From positions 1-54,443 of the forward strand of contig NW_014013603.1 of NCBI RefSeq assembly GCF_000611645.1: DNA of 54,443 nucleotides, in the 5' to 3' direction. This DNA is from Monoraphidium neglectum (lineage: Eukaryota > Chlorophyta > Chlorophyceae > Sphaeropleales > Selenastraceae). The notes under the pieces were generated by a model, which saw only the letters and a program-made list of their open reading frames with translations, ran no database searches and was not told the origin of the DNA. This document shows positions 48,539 to 54,443 of this stretch, in pieces. The first letter of the stretch is position 1; each line of letters begins with the position of its first letter. The translations under genes were made by a program, and so were the position numbers.

Positions 48539-51500
48539 TACACACACACACACAAACACAAACACATTCACTCACTCATGGTTGCACCCGTGATGCCCTA
48601 CTCTGCAGGTGCTGCTGCGGTCCCCTGGCGCCCTGGCCGACGCGACCACTGCCCTCCTGATGGTCGGCGCCGCCCTCACCCTCACAGTCTACTCCACCGC
48701 CGGCGCCGCCGCCGTCAAGCCGCAGTCCTCTTACGACATTTACGACGGCGTCAACGTCGCCGCGGCGCGCCCCTTCCTGCTCAAAAAGGCCGACCCCAAC
48801 GCCACCCAGGCCGCCGCGCTCGCCGCGCAGTTTGGCGCCGGCGCCGCGGCGTCCGCGGGCGACGCCGGGCGGTGGGCGCTGGAGGGCGGGGACGGGGGCG
48901 CGTACGGCGCGTGGGCGGCGCTGATGGCGGGGGTGCATGTGATGGCGCGGACCTGGGAGGTGTACGGCTTCCTGCAGGGCCTCGTGCTGGTCATGATGAT
49001 TGTTAGGTAGGGCTCCTTCTTTGCAGTTGGTCAGTGGGTCAGCTGGGCGGTCCCTTGGATGGTCGGTTGATCCATTGTTTGTTTATTTGGTTGGTTGGTT
49101 GGTTGTTGTTGTCTGTCGAGCCCGTTGCGCGCGGCCACAGGGAGGCTTGAGGGCAAGCCAGCCAGAACCGCCTCAGGGCAGCTGCGGGGCTCTTTCTCAG
49201 CGGAGCGAAGCGGGTGTGCCCGCGTGGCAACCCCTCAGCCCCACACACCTTGGCAACAAATTATCACGGCATTGCTCCCTCTCGTCTCCATCGTTGCAAA
49301 AGCGCATTGCCCCGCCTCAACCCACCCCACTCCACCCAGGCTGGTGCGCGTGTGGGGCTTCCAGAGCCGCCTGGGCATCATCACCCGCACCCTGGCCAAG
49401 GCCGCCCCCCAGCTGGCCCACCTCCTCCTGGTCATGGCCGCCTGCATGGCCGTCTTCTCCGCCGTCCTCGTCATCGGCGCCGGCGGGCAGTCCTCGGCCG
49501 CGTCGACGGCCGGGGGCGCGTTCTACGACACCTTCCTGCTGCTCCTGGGCGGCGCCAACGTCGGCCGCGACCAGCTGCTGCCGCCCGGCGCGGCGGGGCC
49601 GCAGGTGCTGCTCGGCGGCCTCATCTTCTACTGCCGAGAGATGCTATTCATCTTCGTCCTCATGAACTTCTTCATGGCAGTTGTAGGAGACGTCTTCACG
49701 CGCATCAAGAAGGCCACCTGGGCGACGGCCAGGGGCGTGCCGGCCGACCTGAGGGTCGACGTGGCGCCCGAGCTGGGCGGCTGGCTGGCCGCGCGCGCCG
49801 CCGCGGCGCATGAGCGCCACCGACGCCGCCGCCGCCGCGGCGATGCCGCAGAGATCGGGGGAGGCGCGGCAGCCGAGGCGGAGCGCGAGGAGGGGATGGA
49901 GGTCGGCGGCGTGGGCGCGGCTGCGGCCGCGGAGGAGGCCGCTGCGGTGCTGCGCACGAGCGCCGCGCTGCTGGCGCGGCTGGAAGCGGCGTACCCGGGG
50001 ATGTTCCACGGGCGCAGCCGGGGCTTTGGGGACACTGTTGACTGCATACGGCTGCACCTGGGCGGCGGCACCAGGCTGGTCAACCTTGGTACGCTGCAGC
50101 GGCTGCTGGCTGACATGAGCCTGGACGGCGGCGTCGCACCGCTCCTCGCGACCCTGCCCGCCGCCGCGCGCCACAAGGCGGCCGCTGCGGCGGCTGCAGA
50201 TGGCGTGGCGTCCGCCGGCCGCGACGGCGGCGCGGCGGCGGCGGCTGCGGCGCCGGCGGTGGAGGCGGGCGCGGACCCGCGGGCGGTGGCGGCGGCGCTG
50301 GCGGTGGCGGAGCAGCTTGTGGCGGAGCTGGGGCAGCCCTGCACGGCGGACCAGCTGCGGCGCGGCGCGCTCGAGCTGGCGGCGACGACCATCGCGGCTG
50401 GTAACACCGGGGCGCAGGTGGGGCCTGTTCGGGCATTTGCACGGCTGCGTTTGATGCGTCGGGGGGGCGCTGCACAAGGGCCGCTTGGCCGAGGGGCGCG
50501 TGTGTGATTCACCTCGATTGGCGGCCGCTGCACCACCCCCGATGCTCCGATCCCTTGAACGTCCTGCATCTGGGTGAGCGCCAAACCTAGCTTGCTCATG
50601 TCCTGCTTTCTGCCCCAACAACTCGTGCGAGCAGGCCCCCATGAATGATGTGGAGAACGAGGAGCTGCTGCACCGCCAGATCTACGCGGCATTTGGCAGC
50701 GCCGCCGCCGCCATGACCCGCTGGTCTGAGGCGGTCGCGCGGTGGCAGGCCCGCGCGGCCAACGAGACCAACGGCTGGCTGGCCGCGAGCGCAGAGCGCC
50801 TGCGGGCGCGCGGGCTGGACGCGTCCTATGCGCCAGTGCCCGCGCCGGGGAGGGCAGCGGCGGCGGGGCCGGCGGTGGCCGGGGCAGGGGCAGGGGCGGG
50901 GCCGCGTGGCGTGCCGGGCGGCGCAGTGAAGAGCTCAGCGGCGCTGGAGGGTGCGGGGGGCAAGGCGCAGTGGCAGCCTCTTGCCAGCGGCAAGTGGGCC
51001 GAGCAGCGCGCACAGCGCGGGCCGCCGCGGCCGCTGGTGTCCGTCACGAGCAGCCGCTTTGGGGGCGCCCTCGCGTCTCCCGGCGGCGTGAGCATCCACG
51101 GCCTGAGGGGGGGCCCGGCGGCCGCCTGGGGCCCGGAGGGCGAGGGCGGCGGCAGGCCGGGCAGCGGCGCGAGCAGCCAGCCCGGCAGCCCGGCGCCGCG
51201 CTGGACCGGGGCCCGCAGCCTGCTGTGGGGCAGCGCGGCGGGCGGCAGCAGCGCACGCGTCGCGCCGCTCGCCACCAGCGCGGGCGGCAGCGGCAGCGCC
51301 AGCCCGAGCGCCAGCAGCAGCGCGGCCGGCAATGCGAGCGGGCGGGCCGCATCAATTACCGAGGGGGTTGCAAAAGAGGAGGCGGCAGAGGCGATCGACG
51401 AGGTCAAGACAATGGAGGAGGTGGATGTGAATGGACTGGAGGGCGTTGGGGAAGACAGCCAGGTGGTGGCTGCGGGCTCCGACGGCGGCGGCGCCCACTC

Positions 51501-51543
51501 ATTGGATGCAGCCAGTGCAGATCGGTCCAGCGAGGCAGGGTGA
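24771..51543 (+). CDS. Giant LRR / Ig-like / polycystin-channel chimera, about 5,820 aa
   Basis: One gene of about 44 exons. Every intron phase agrees except exon 15/16, and the summed exon length (17,472, counting 144 Ns) is divisible by three. Exon 1 (24771-24779) encodes only MRK; it joins exon 2 (24922) to complete the signal peptide MRKAWSLVLVLVASALAPA. Approximate order: LRR ectodomain 24-2490; filamin/Ig-like beta domains 2490-3060; (SP)n linker 3065-3130; Ala-rich and undefined segment to 3460; five Ig-like plus Cys modules 3460-4380; helical and spacer regions; polycystin TOP-domain end 4890-4970; channel helices to about 5290; Ala/Gly/Ser-rich cytosolic tail to 5823. The polycystin part predicts a plasma- or ciliary-membrane cation channel of the TRPP family. 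No stop, polyadenylation signal or new start separates the modules, but transcript evidence is needed to prove a single mRNA. Confidence 0.8.
24922..27572 (+). other. LRR block 1 of the giant gene (exons 2-9)
   Basis: Exons 24922-25063, 25213-25314, 25595-25717, 25947-26087, 26289-26447, 26659-26897, 27108-27295 and 27481-27572. It begins with a plant-type LRR N-cap (YWNGTDPCNGPWKGVTC), then repeats such as LQELSLQNNNFTGTVPLELG and LSVLDLSNNQLSG. Most introns sit in phase 1 exactly at the Gly of the LSG/LTG position, so exons equal one or more repeat units, as in plant LRR genes. The block ends in a Cys/Asn-rich stretch (PNPPCKLNITGSN). Confidence 0.85.
27722..29376 (+). other. LRR block 2 of the giant gene (exons 10-13)
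   Basis: Exons 27722-27865, 28035-28354, 28600-28924 and 29119-29376. A second N-cap (DALLAWMAKLTSPETHP, then GGHCQWPGVTCDP) precedes LRRs (LTALRTIWLPYNMLTGTLPA, LSDIDLSGNQLAGPLPD). Exon 11 ends at CAG|GCGAGT with no usable GT, and exon 12 starts at CACAG|ACC. Both are phase 0, giving NNFQ-TTIPPSW, so this intron (28355-28599) is read as GC-AG. Confidence 0.8.
29577..32487 (+). other. LRR block 3 of the giant gene (exons 14-18)
   Basis: Exons 29577-30074, 30335 to about 30779, about 30933-31105, 31275-32084 and 32259-32487. The N-cap region carries an Asn-rich NxT/NxS array (29770-29850) and a Cys-bounded segment (CHPGSYTPGLTCDEPTRRV). The LRRs include LRTLDITNNRLSGALPPELS and LSVLDVSNNNLTGTLPPWLV. 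The junction between exons 15 and 16 is the only unresolved one in the gene: donors at 30775, 30780 or 30785 and acceptors before 30883, 30933 or 30948 are all possible, and the 30780/30933 pair keeps frame. Confidence 0.75.
31487..31620 (+). repeat. 18-bp repeats encoding (T-S-T-N-G-S)n sequon array
   Basis: In-frame 18-bp units of the type ACCTCAACCAACGGCAGC give repeated TSTNGS, preceded by NNSTLVNNTAVNGT. Nearly every Asn is in an N-x-S/T N-glycosylation sequon. It is inserted inside an LRR block. Confidence 0.9.
32663..34768 (+). other. LRR block 4 of the giant gene (exons 19-22)
   Basis: Exons 32663-33047, 33345-33810, 34005-34256 and 34453-34768. It opens with a C-cap/N-cap Cys cluster (NNLCLCGDLPYW, CTNSNVTGTCAPCDWQ, LLCNWRFVSCRD), then repeats such as LTALEILDLDGD, LIALDLSNNALTGAVPWDLG and FSLAQNYLSGPLPDSGWG. 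Confidence 0.8.
34980..37210 (+). other. LRR block 5 of the giant gene (exons 23-26)
   Basis: Exons 34980-35671, 35880-36056, 36257-36829 and 36998-37210. It starts with the same LHHNPCLCGEAPAW cap seen in block 4 (NNLCLCGDLPYW), indicating block duplication. A long Asn-Gly-Thr array and a third type of Cys cap (CNFQGVACRESRVVG) follow. The last LRRs (LVSLNLSRNVLSG, ISVAGNPAMCGALPTW) form the end of the LRR ectodomain. Confidence 0.8.
35118..35226 (+). repeat. 12-bp repeats encoding (N-G-T-[TV])n sequon array
   Basis: Degenerate 12-bp units give NSTTNGTVNSTVNGTTNGT and further copies; each Asn lies in an N-x-S/T sequon. It sits in the cap region that opens LRR block 5. Confidence 0.9.
37455..40212 (+). 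other. Filamin/Ig-like beta region and (SP)n linker of the giant gene (exons 27-30)
   Basis: Exons 37455-37684, 37907-38710, 38910-39099 and 39331-40212. The segments look like filamin-type or invasin-type beta domains: TGVYNVSISTTPLGV; SGSPVTVSLHLADAFDNPVT; GNWSFTYYPSVEQTLTI. Repeated D-x-F-x-N/G-x-P strand motifs support tandem immunoglobulin-fold domains that space the LRR head from the membrane. Exon 30 also holds RRRLLQ followed by a long Ser-Pro tract (39828-40018). Domain borders are approximate. Confidence 0.65.
39828..40018 (+). repeat. (Ser-Pro)n tract, hydroxyproline-rich glycoprotein type
   Basis: Degenerate AGCCCN hexanucleotide repeats encode about 60 residues of alternating S-P with a few N, T, I and L interruptions (SPSPSPNPSPSTSPSPSISP). 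Alternating SP is the classic hydroxyproline O-glycosylation motif of algal and plant wall proteins. It makes an extended rod between the beta domains and the following region. Confidence 0.9.
40367..41347 (+). other. Ala-rich segment with assembly gap (exons 31-32 of the giant gene)
   Basis: Exon 31 runs 40367-41016 and exon 32 runs 41201-41347. Exon 31 begins with a beta-rich stretch (GLFNAFRGVYEIKIW, LAVLSLRHPN), enters poly-Ala (VAEAAAAAAAA), is broken by 144 Ns, and resumes in the same frame with the same Ala-rich sequence. Exon 32 is Phe/Tyr-rich (SAMSYFLFMLNKLPGVAF). No domain is recognised with confidence. Confidence 0.6.
40553..40696. other. Assembly gap, 144 Ns
   Basis: The gap is flanked by identical 36-base sequences (40517-40552 and 40697-40732, beginning CCGTCGCCGAGGCGG). 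The offset is 180 bases, divisible by three, so the frame is kept whether the gap is real or collapses. Confidence 0.98.
41593..45380 (+). other. Five Ig-like (HYR/DUF5011-type) domains with Cys-rich modules
   Basis: Exons 33-38 begin at 41593, 42347, 42904, 44232, 44728 and 45225. Each unit starts P-x-I/L-x-L (APVITLKGDAYV; APKLRLLGSG; APQISLLGPP; PPTLQLVTTK; APRIALLPSN), has a D-P-G/D-x-x-D-G turn, and ends in a strand such as YNYTARDTAGN or YSATNSAGLSASVSRR. Three or four units are followed by a Cys module C-x(2)-E-x(2)-C-x-D-x(3-6)-C-x(3-4)-G-x-C (SPERWCADLSAC; PTPEQYCTDP; PAGEVLCSDKVTC) and an Ala-rich linker. These are extracellular adhesion-type folds related to hyalin-repeat and bacterial surface Ig-like domains. 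Confidence 0.7.
45381..47522 (+). other. Membrane-proximal region leading into the polycystin TOP domain
   Basis: Covers the end of exon 38 (to 46178) and exon 39 (46567-47522). It holds helical segments (SVALLEERAALINASVG; TITSMREAASYAERLAEEY) and three RRRLxQ-type motifs. The TOP-like part follows (GLYYNTSDSFEVSA, FFYKRLAGYADGFPILL, AVQYLLDGNYLDG). The intron 46179-46566 has the donor CAG|GCAAGTG, the exact GC-AG consensus, because reading on meets a stop after eight codons. No 20-residue hydrophobic helix was found here. Confidence 0.7.
47767..50417 (+). other. Polycystin (PKD2/TRPP-type) channel core, exons 40-43
   Basis: Exons 47767-47873, 48080-48255, 48609-49006 and 49340-50417. Exon 40 (GRTRALTAELLTYTPNLRV) matches the W-x-D-x-G-T-R-A-V signature at the end of the PKD2 TOP domain. 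Helices: S2-like LLAGLLLPLWVMAVAYGAYAV; S3-like ATTALLMVGAALTLTVY; S4/S4-S5 LQGLVLVMMIVRLVRVWGF; S5 LAHLLLVMAACMAVFSAVLV; pore FYDTFLLLLGGANVG; S6 MLFIFVLMNFFMAVVGDVF followed by TRIKKATW. S4 to S6 align well with PKD2 (LNMFLAIINDTYSEVK). The filter position reads LGG where PKD2 has LGD. The cytosolic part is Arg/Ala-rich, with helical LARLEAAYPGMF. Confidence 0.85.
48420..48575. repeat. CA-rich microsatellite in an intron of the giant gene
   Basis: The intron 48256-48608 contains interrupted CA and CG dinucleotide runs, with the purest (CA)n at about 48520-48555, ending about 40 bases before the acceptor CTGCAG|GTGCTG. Confidence 0.85.
50635..51543 (+). other. Cytosolic C-terminal tail of the giant gene (exon 44)
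   Basis: Phase 0 last exon encoding 302 residues. It begins with a helical segment (MNDVENEELLHRQIYAAFG, WSEAVARWQARAANE) followed by a Gly/Ala/Ser-rich disordered tail and an acidic end (EEAAEAIDEVKTMEEVDVNG). No EF-hand or long coiled coil like that of vertebrate PKD2 is apparent. Confidence 0.75.
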
Positions 51544-52052
51544 GGCGGCGTGACAGTGCGTATGAGGGGCGGCAGCGGGTGCGCCCGCACAGTGACGCAC
51601 TGGTGTGGACTGGGCGCAATCGTGGTTGGGGCTGGCATCAGCGAAGCTGCTGTTGTGAAACACTTGTTGGGAGATTTCTTGAATGCATTTTATCCAAATT
51701 ACTTCCTCGCATGGAATTCTGAAGGGACGGCCTGAAACAGCGCGCAAGCAACCCTCCTTAGTAAATGCATTCTGGCCTGTTTTGACTTGCTTGCCACTCA
51801 TCAGGCGCCAGTTTTGTCCAGCATACGCTCCTGTCGGCTCATTTTGCAGTAACTACTTGCATATGAAGGCAGAGTGGTGTGGCCCTTGCTCTAAATCCCA
51901 CAGCAGTCGGCAATGCTGAGCACAGCAGGCTGGGGCTCATTACTACTGTCACTTGGTGACCCACAGGCGATACCTGCACACGCCAATGTGAGGCACGCCG
52001 ATGCGAGCCGTGGATTCATCATTACAGCTCGAGCGTTCCAGTGAGTAGATCC
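51544..52052. other. Intergenic region between the giant gene and the FN3 gene
   Basis: Less GC-rich DNA with no supported exon. It should hold the 3' UTR of the giant gene and the promoter of the fibronectin-type gene. I see no TGTAA close to the stop codon. Confidence 0.4.
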
Positions 52053-53995
52053 ATGGCCGTGCGTAGTTTTCGGCCAGGGGTAATCATGGGGCAAGTGATT
52101 TTCGCAGCGCTGTGCCTGGTGCTAGCGCTGGCCGGCATCAGTGCCCACAAGAACTCTGATGCTCACCTTTTGGCATCTACTTCAGCATTTGTGGGCCCGC
52201 AGGGTGAGCAGGCTGTGGGTTCGGCAGTTGGGACGGCCACGAATATGGCCACCACGGCCCACAGACGCGTTTGATGCTTCTGTTTTGTCAGCCTGTCGAG
52301 CATCTCCCAAATGAAGACGGCAAGCCAATGCCCGCACCGAAAGCAGGCCGTTCCCTGTTGGCCGGTGGGCCGTCCTCCTCGGAGCCCAAAGCCCGTGTCT
52401 TTGCCTCAACTGGCTGCATTGAGAAAAAGCCAGGACCGGTAAGCGGCGGGTAACTCGAGATCATGAGGCTGGACTGTTGCCGGCACAAGTTACATCACTT
52501 GCGGAGCTGGCAATGAGCCCATACTCGAACTGATTACCATACTCTGGCTCCTACGGATCATGCGGCCCATAGCATGGGCGGTTCCAGGCGCATCCAGCTC
52601 CTGCCAAAGTAGAAGTGCACGCTGTCCTGCCAGTACCTGCGCCGTGCGCCCTCAAACTCTCCCATAATCCCTCTGCTTTCTACCCACTGCAATCTTGGCA
52701 CTGCATCCACCAATCGCCGGCTGCAGCCACGCAATCTCAAGGGCCGCGGTGTTAATGAGACGGCCATCGCCATCACATGGGACGAGCCCCTGGGAAATGC
52801 CTGTGTGAGCAGCCAGATGCTTGCCCGGCGAGCTGCCCCTGACCCTCTTTGGGTTCCTGGGCCGGCCTGCCTGGAGGGATCATTGGCAGAAGGGTCCATC
52901 AAACGAGGTGTTAGCCCGCCCAGTCACGCAATGGCTGCGCGGCACCTAGAGGCGATTGTGACAGCGCCTCTAGGACCCGCGTGGGCCACTGTCAGGAGCG
53001 GCCTCAGCCCCTGGTCGATCGGCACTTGATGTAAGCAAAAGCATGCATGCATAGTCACAGGCGCCGCACTTCTCACAACGCATGAGCTGCACCCCACAGG
53101 TTGACACATTTGAGTACTACGTCGTGAAGCAGGGTGCGCCCACACCACGCACGCTACAGACCAGGCGCAAGTCTGGATACACTGTCATCATTGCCAACCT
53201 CAGGCCCAGTGAGCGGTGCACGCACCGGCGTGCCTGTCCAGCGCGCTTGCACGTGCGTGTGCAGGGCTTGTACAGTGCAGCGGGGGAGTGCTGCGCTGCG
53301 CAGCGTGCACTAGTAACCTGTGGTTGCCAGCGTGTGCGCACATGCGGCGCCCTGCATACTAAGCGCGAACGTTACGCACCCGGGAAAACACATCAGACAC
53401 TGATTATGTGGTCTACGTTTCTGCTGTCAACGACCTCAAGGTGAGAAGCCACGCCTACCCAGCAGCATGCGCGGGGACCAGTACGATCATGAACGCACTT
53501 GAGCTGCGCCAGCAGTGTTTGGCTGCATGCCCATGCTCGCAGCTTCAGCACCGGGCTCAGCAAGCGGGCCCAGCACGTCAACCTGTGCCCTTCAGCTGCT
53601 ATGCTTTTCCCAATCTTTGTGCACGCCCCATTTGCTCCCCTCCCCTTGCGCGCACTGGCACGCGCCTGCCGATGATCGCACACCATGCAGGGTACCAGCC
53701 CCTCTGCCAGCACGACCATCCGAACCCGAAAGGACAGCTGCCGCCTCGTCACATTCCAGCGACCTGGTGAGCAAGCGCCCAAGAGGCCGAGTGCCCATCA
53801 GCACGGCGTGCACCTGTGATTGGCTTCTCAAGATCCGCTGTGGTCATGACAGTCGTGCCTGGTGGTCTGGGACGCGACCTGCGTTGCCGGCTGGGCGAGA
53901 GCTGTTGAACTTGCATCCATTGCAGCATGCAGGCGCAGCCCACCACAACAGCACTTGAACACATACGCGCGCATGCGCGCGCGCGCACACACACA

Positions 53996-54053
<58 letters not shown>

Positions 54054-54173
54054 CACACACACACACCATGGCCCAGGTGCCGTCACCGACATCAAGTTTA
54101 TCAAGACGTCTCCCTACTTTGCCTACATATCTTGGCTGCCCCCTAGCGACGGCGCCTGCGCACTGTTCTACAG
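52053..54173 (+). CDS. Secreted fibronectin type III protein, 3' end outside window
   Basis: Exons 52053-52190, 52292-52438, 52727-52804, 53100-53208, 53397-53440, 53691-53766 and 54077-54173; all phases agree and the gene continues past the right edge. The start is an ATG in a ccATGGCC context. The signal peptide or anchor is MAVRSFRPGVIMGQVIFAAL, with the core ALCLVLALAGISA. After a Pro/Ser-rich spacer comes a complete FN3 domain assembled over four exons: PGPPRNLKGRGVNETAIAIT, WDEPLGNACVDTFEYYVV, NLRPNTDYVVYVSAVND and the closing GTSPSAST-TIRTRK. This includes the usual Trp, the Leu-x-Pro-x-T-x-Y motif and A-x-N. A second FN3 begins with GAVTDIKFIKTSPYFAYISW. FN3 domains are extracellular binding modules; no enzymatic domain is seen so far. 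It lies 509 bases behind the giant gene, in the same direction. Confidence 0.8.
53985..54066. repeat. (CA)n microsatellite next to a 3' splice site
   Basis: A nearly pure CA run occupies the 3' end of the intron 53767-54076 and stops about 10 bases before the acceptor GCCCAG|GTGCC. It takes the place of a normal polypyrimidine tract. Confidence 0.9.
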
Positions 54174-54354
54174 GTACGGCTAGAGAGAGTGCTAGCATGC
54201 AGTGAGAAAGGGGCTGATATCAATCCACTGTCATCAGTGGAGTCTACGCATGCTGGCTTGATGCGCAGTGCAAGTTGATCTTTGCGTGTGCCGAATGCAT
54301 TTGTTTGTGTGTGTGCGTGCAAGGCCACGTGCGGATGCGTGCGTAATTGCGCAA

Positions 54355-54356
54355 AC

Positions 54357-54437
<81 letters not shown>

Positions 54438-54443
54438 TGTGTG
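54355..54443. repeat. (TG)n microsatellite at the window edge
   Basis: TG run with a short CG interruption that continues to the end of the window. It is probably inside the next intron of the FN3 gene. Confidence 0.9.

Noticed and set aside
48420..48660. Thr/His-rich open frames in the CA repeat
   Set aside because: They are microsatellite translation inside an intron whose flanking exons (ending 48255, starting 48609) join in phase 0.
1..54443. Transposon, viral or CRISPR content
   Set aside because: No transposase, integrase, reverse transcriptase, capsid motif, terminal inverted repeats or spaced direct repeats were seen; the repeats present are microsatellites or coding repeats.

Overview
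This window is nuclear DNA from a green alga, most likely a chlorophyte of the Chlorophyceae. It is GC-rich, and the genes are split by many short introns with GTGAG or GTGCG donors and CAG acceptors. TGTAA polyadenylation signals lie just past several stop codons. It encodes an octotricopeptide-repeat (OPR) protein, alanine- and glutamine-rich homopolymers and (SP)n hydroxyproline-rich-type linkers, all typical of this group. There is no bacterial-style operon, phage, transposon or CRISPR content. Exon models were built by hand from reading frame, splice motif and intron phase; every phase was checked where exon coordinates are given.

Layout, left to right. 1-1768 (-): 3'-truncated poly-Ala/poly-Gln regulator-like protein. 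3031-3835 (-): small Lys/Ala-rich protein with an N-myristoylation-type start. 5034-7796 (-): nine-exon coiled-coil protein. 9274-9465 (+): complex I MWFE/NDUFA1 subunit. 11532-12283 (+): WW-domain protein with a C-terminal membrane helix, probably mitochondrial. 12471-12539: (CTG)23. 12678 to about 15.2 kb (-): OPR organelle RNA-binding protein. 16150-17325 (+): small plastid-type single-pass membrane protein. 18109-21826 (-): secretory TPR-sulfotransferase ending in RDEL. 22367-24295 (+): C3HC4 RING protein. 24771-51543 (+): one giant gene of about 44 exons. 52053 to beyond the right edge (+): secreted fibronectin type III protein.

The standout is the 26.8-kb gene. It encodes about 5,820 residues: signal peptide, five tandem plant-type leucine-rich-repeat blocks, filamin/Ig-like beta domains, an (SP)n linker, five Ig-like plus Cys-rich modules, then a polycystin (PKD2/TRPP-type) TOP-domain end and channel core. 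All exon phases agree except one junction (exon 15/16). The usual first channel helix (S1) is not visible. A signal-peptide-led extracellular N-terminus would make S1 topologically unnecessary. A 144-N assembly gap inside it is flanked by an identical 36-bp sequence.

The organelle theme (MWFE, WW protein, OPR, plastid membrane protein) and the cell-surface/secretory theme (RDEL sulfotransferase, LRR-polycystin, FN3 protein) are clustered, but they look like independently transcribed genes. Four introns appear to use GC-AG instead of GT-AG borders.
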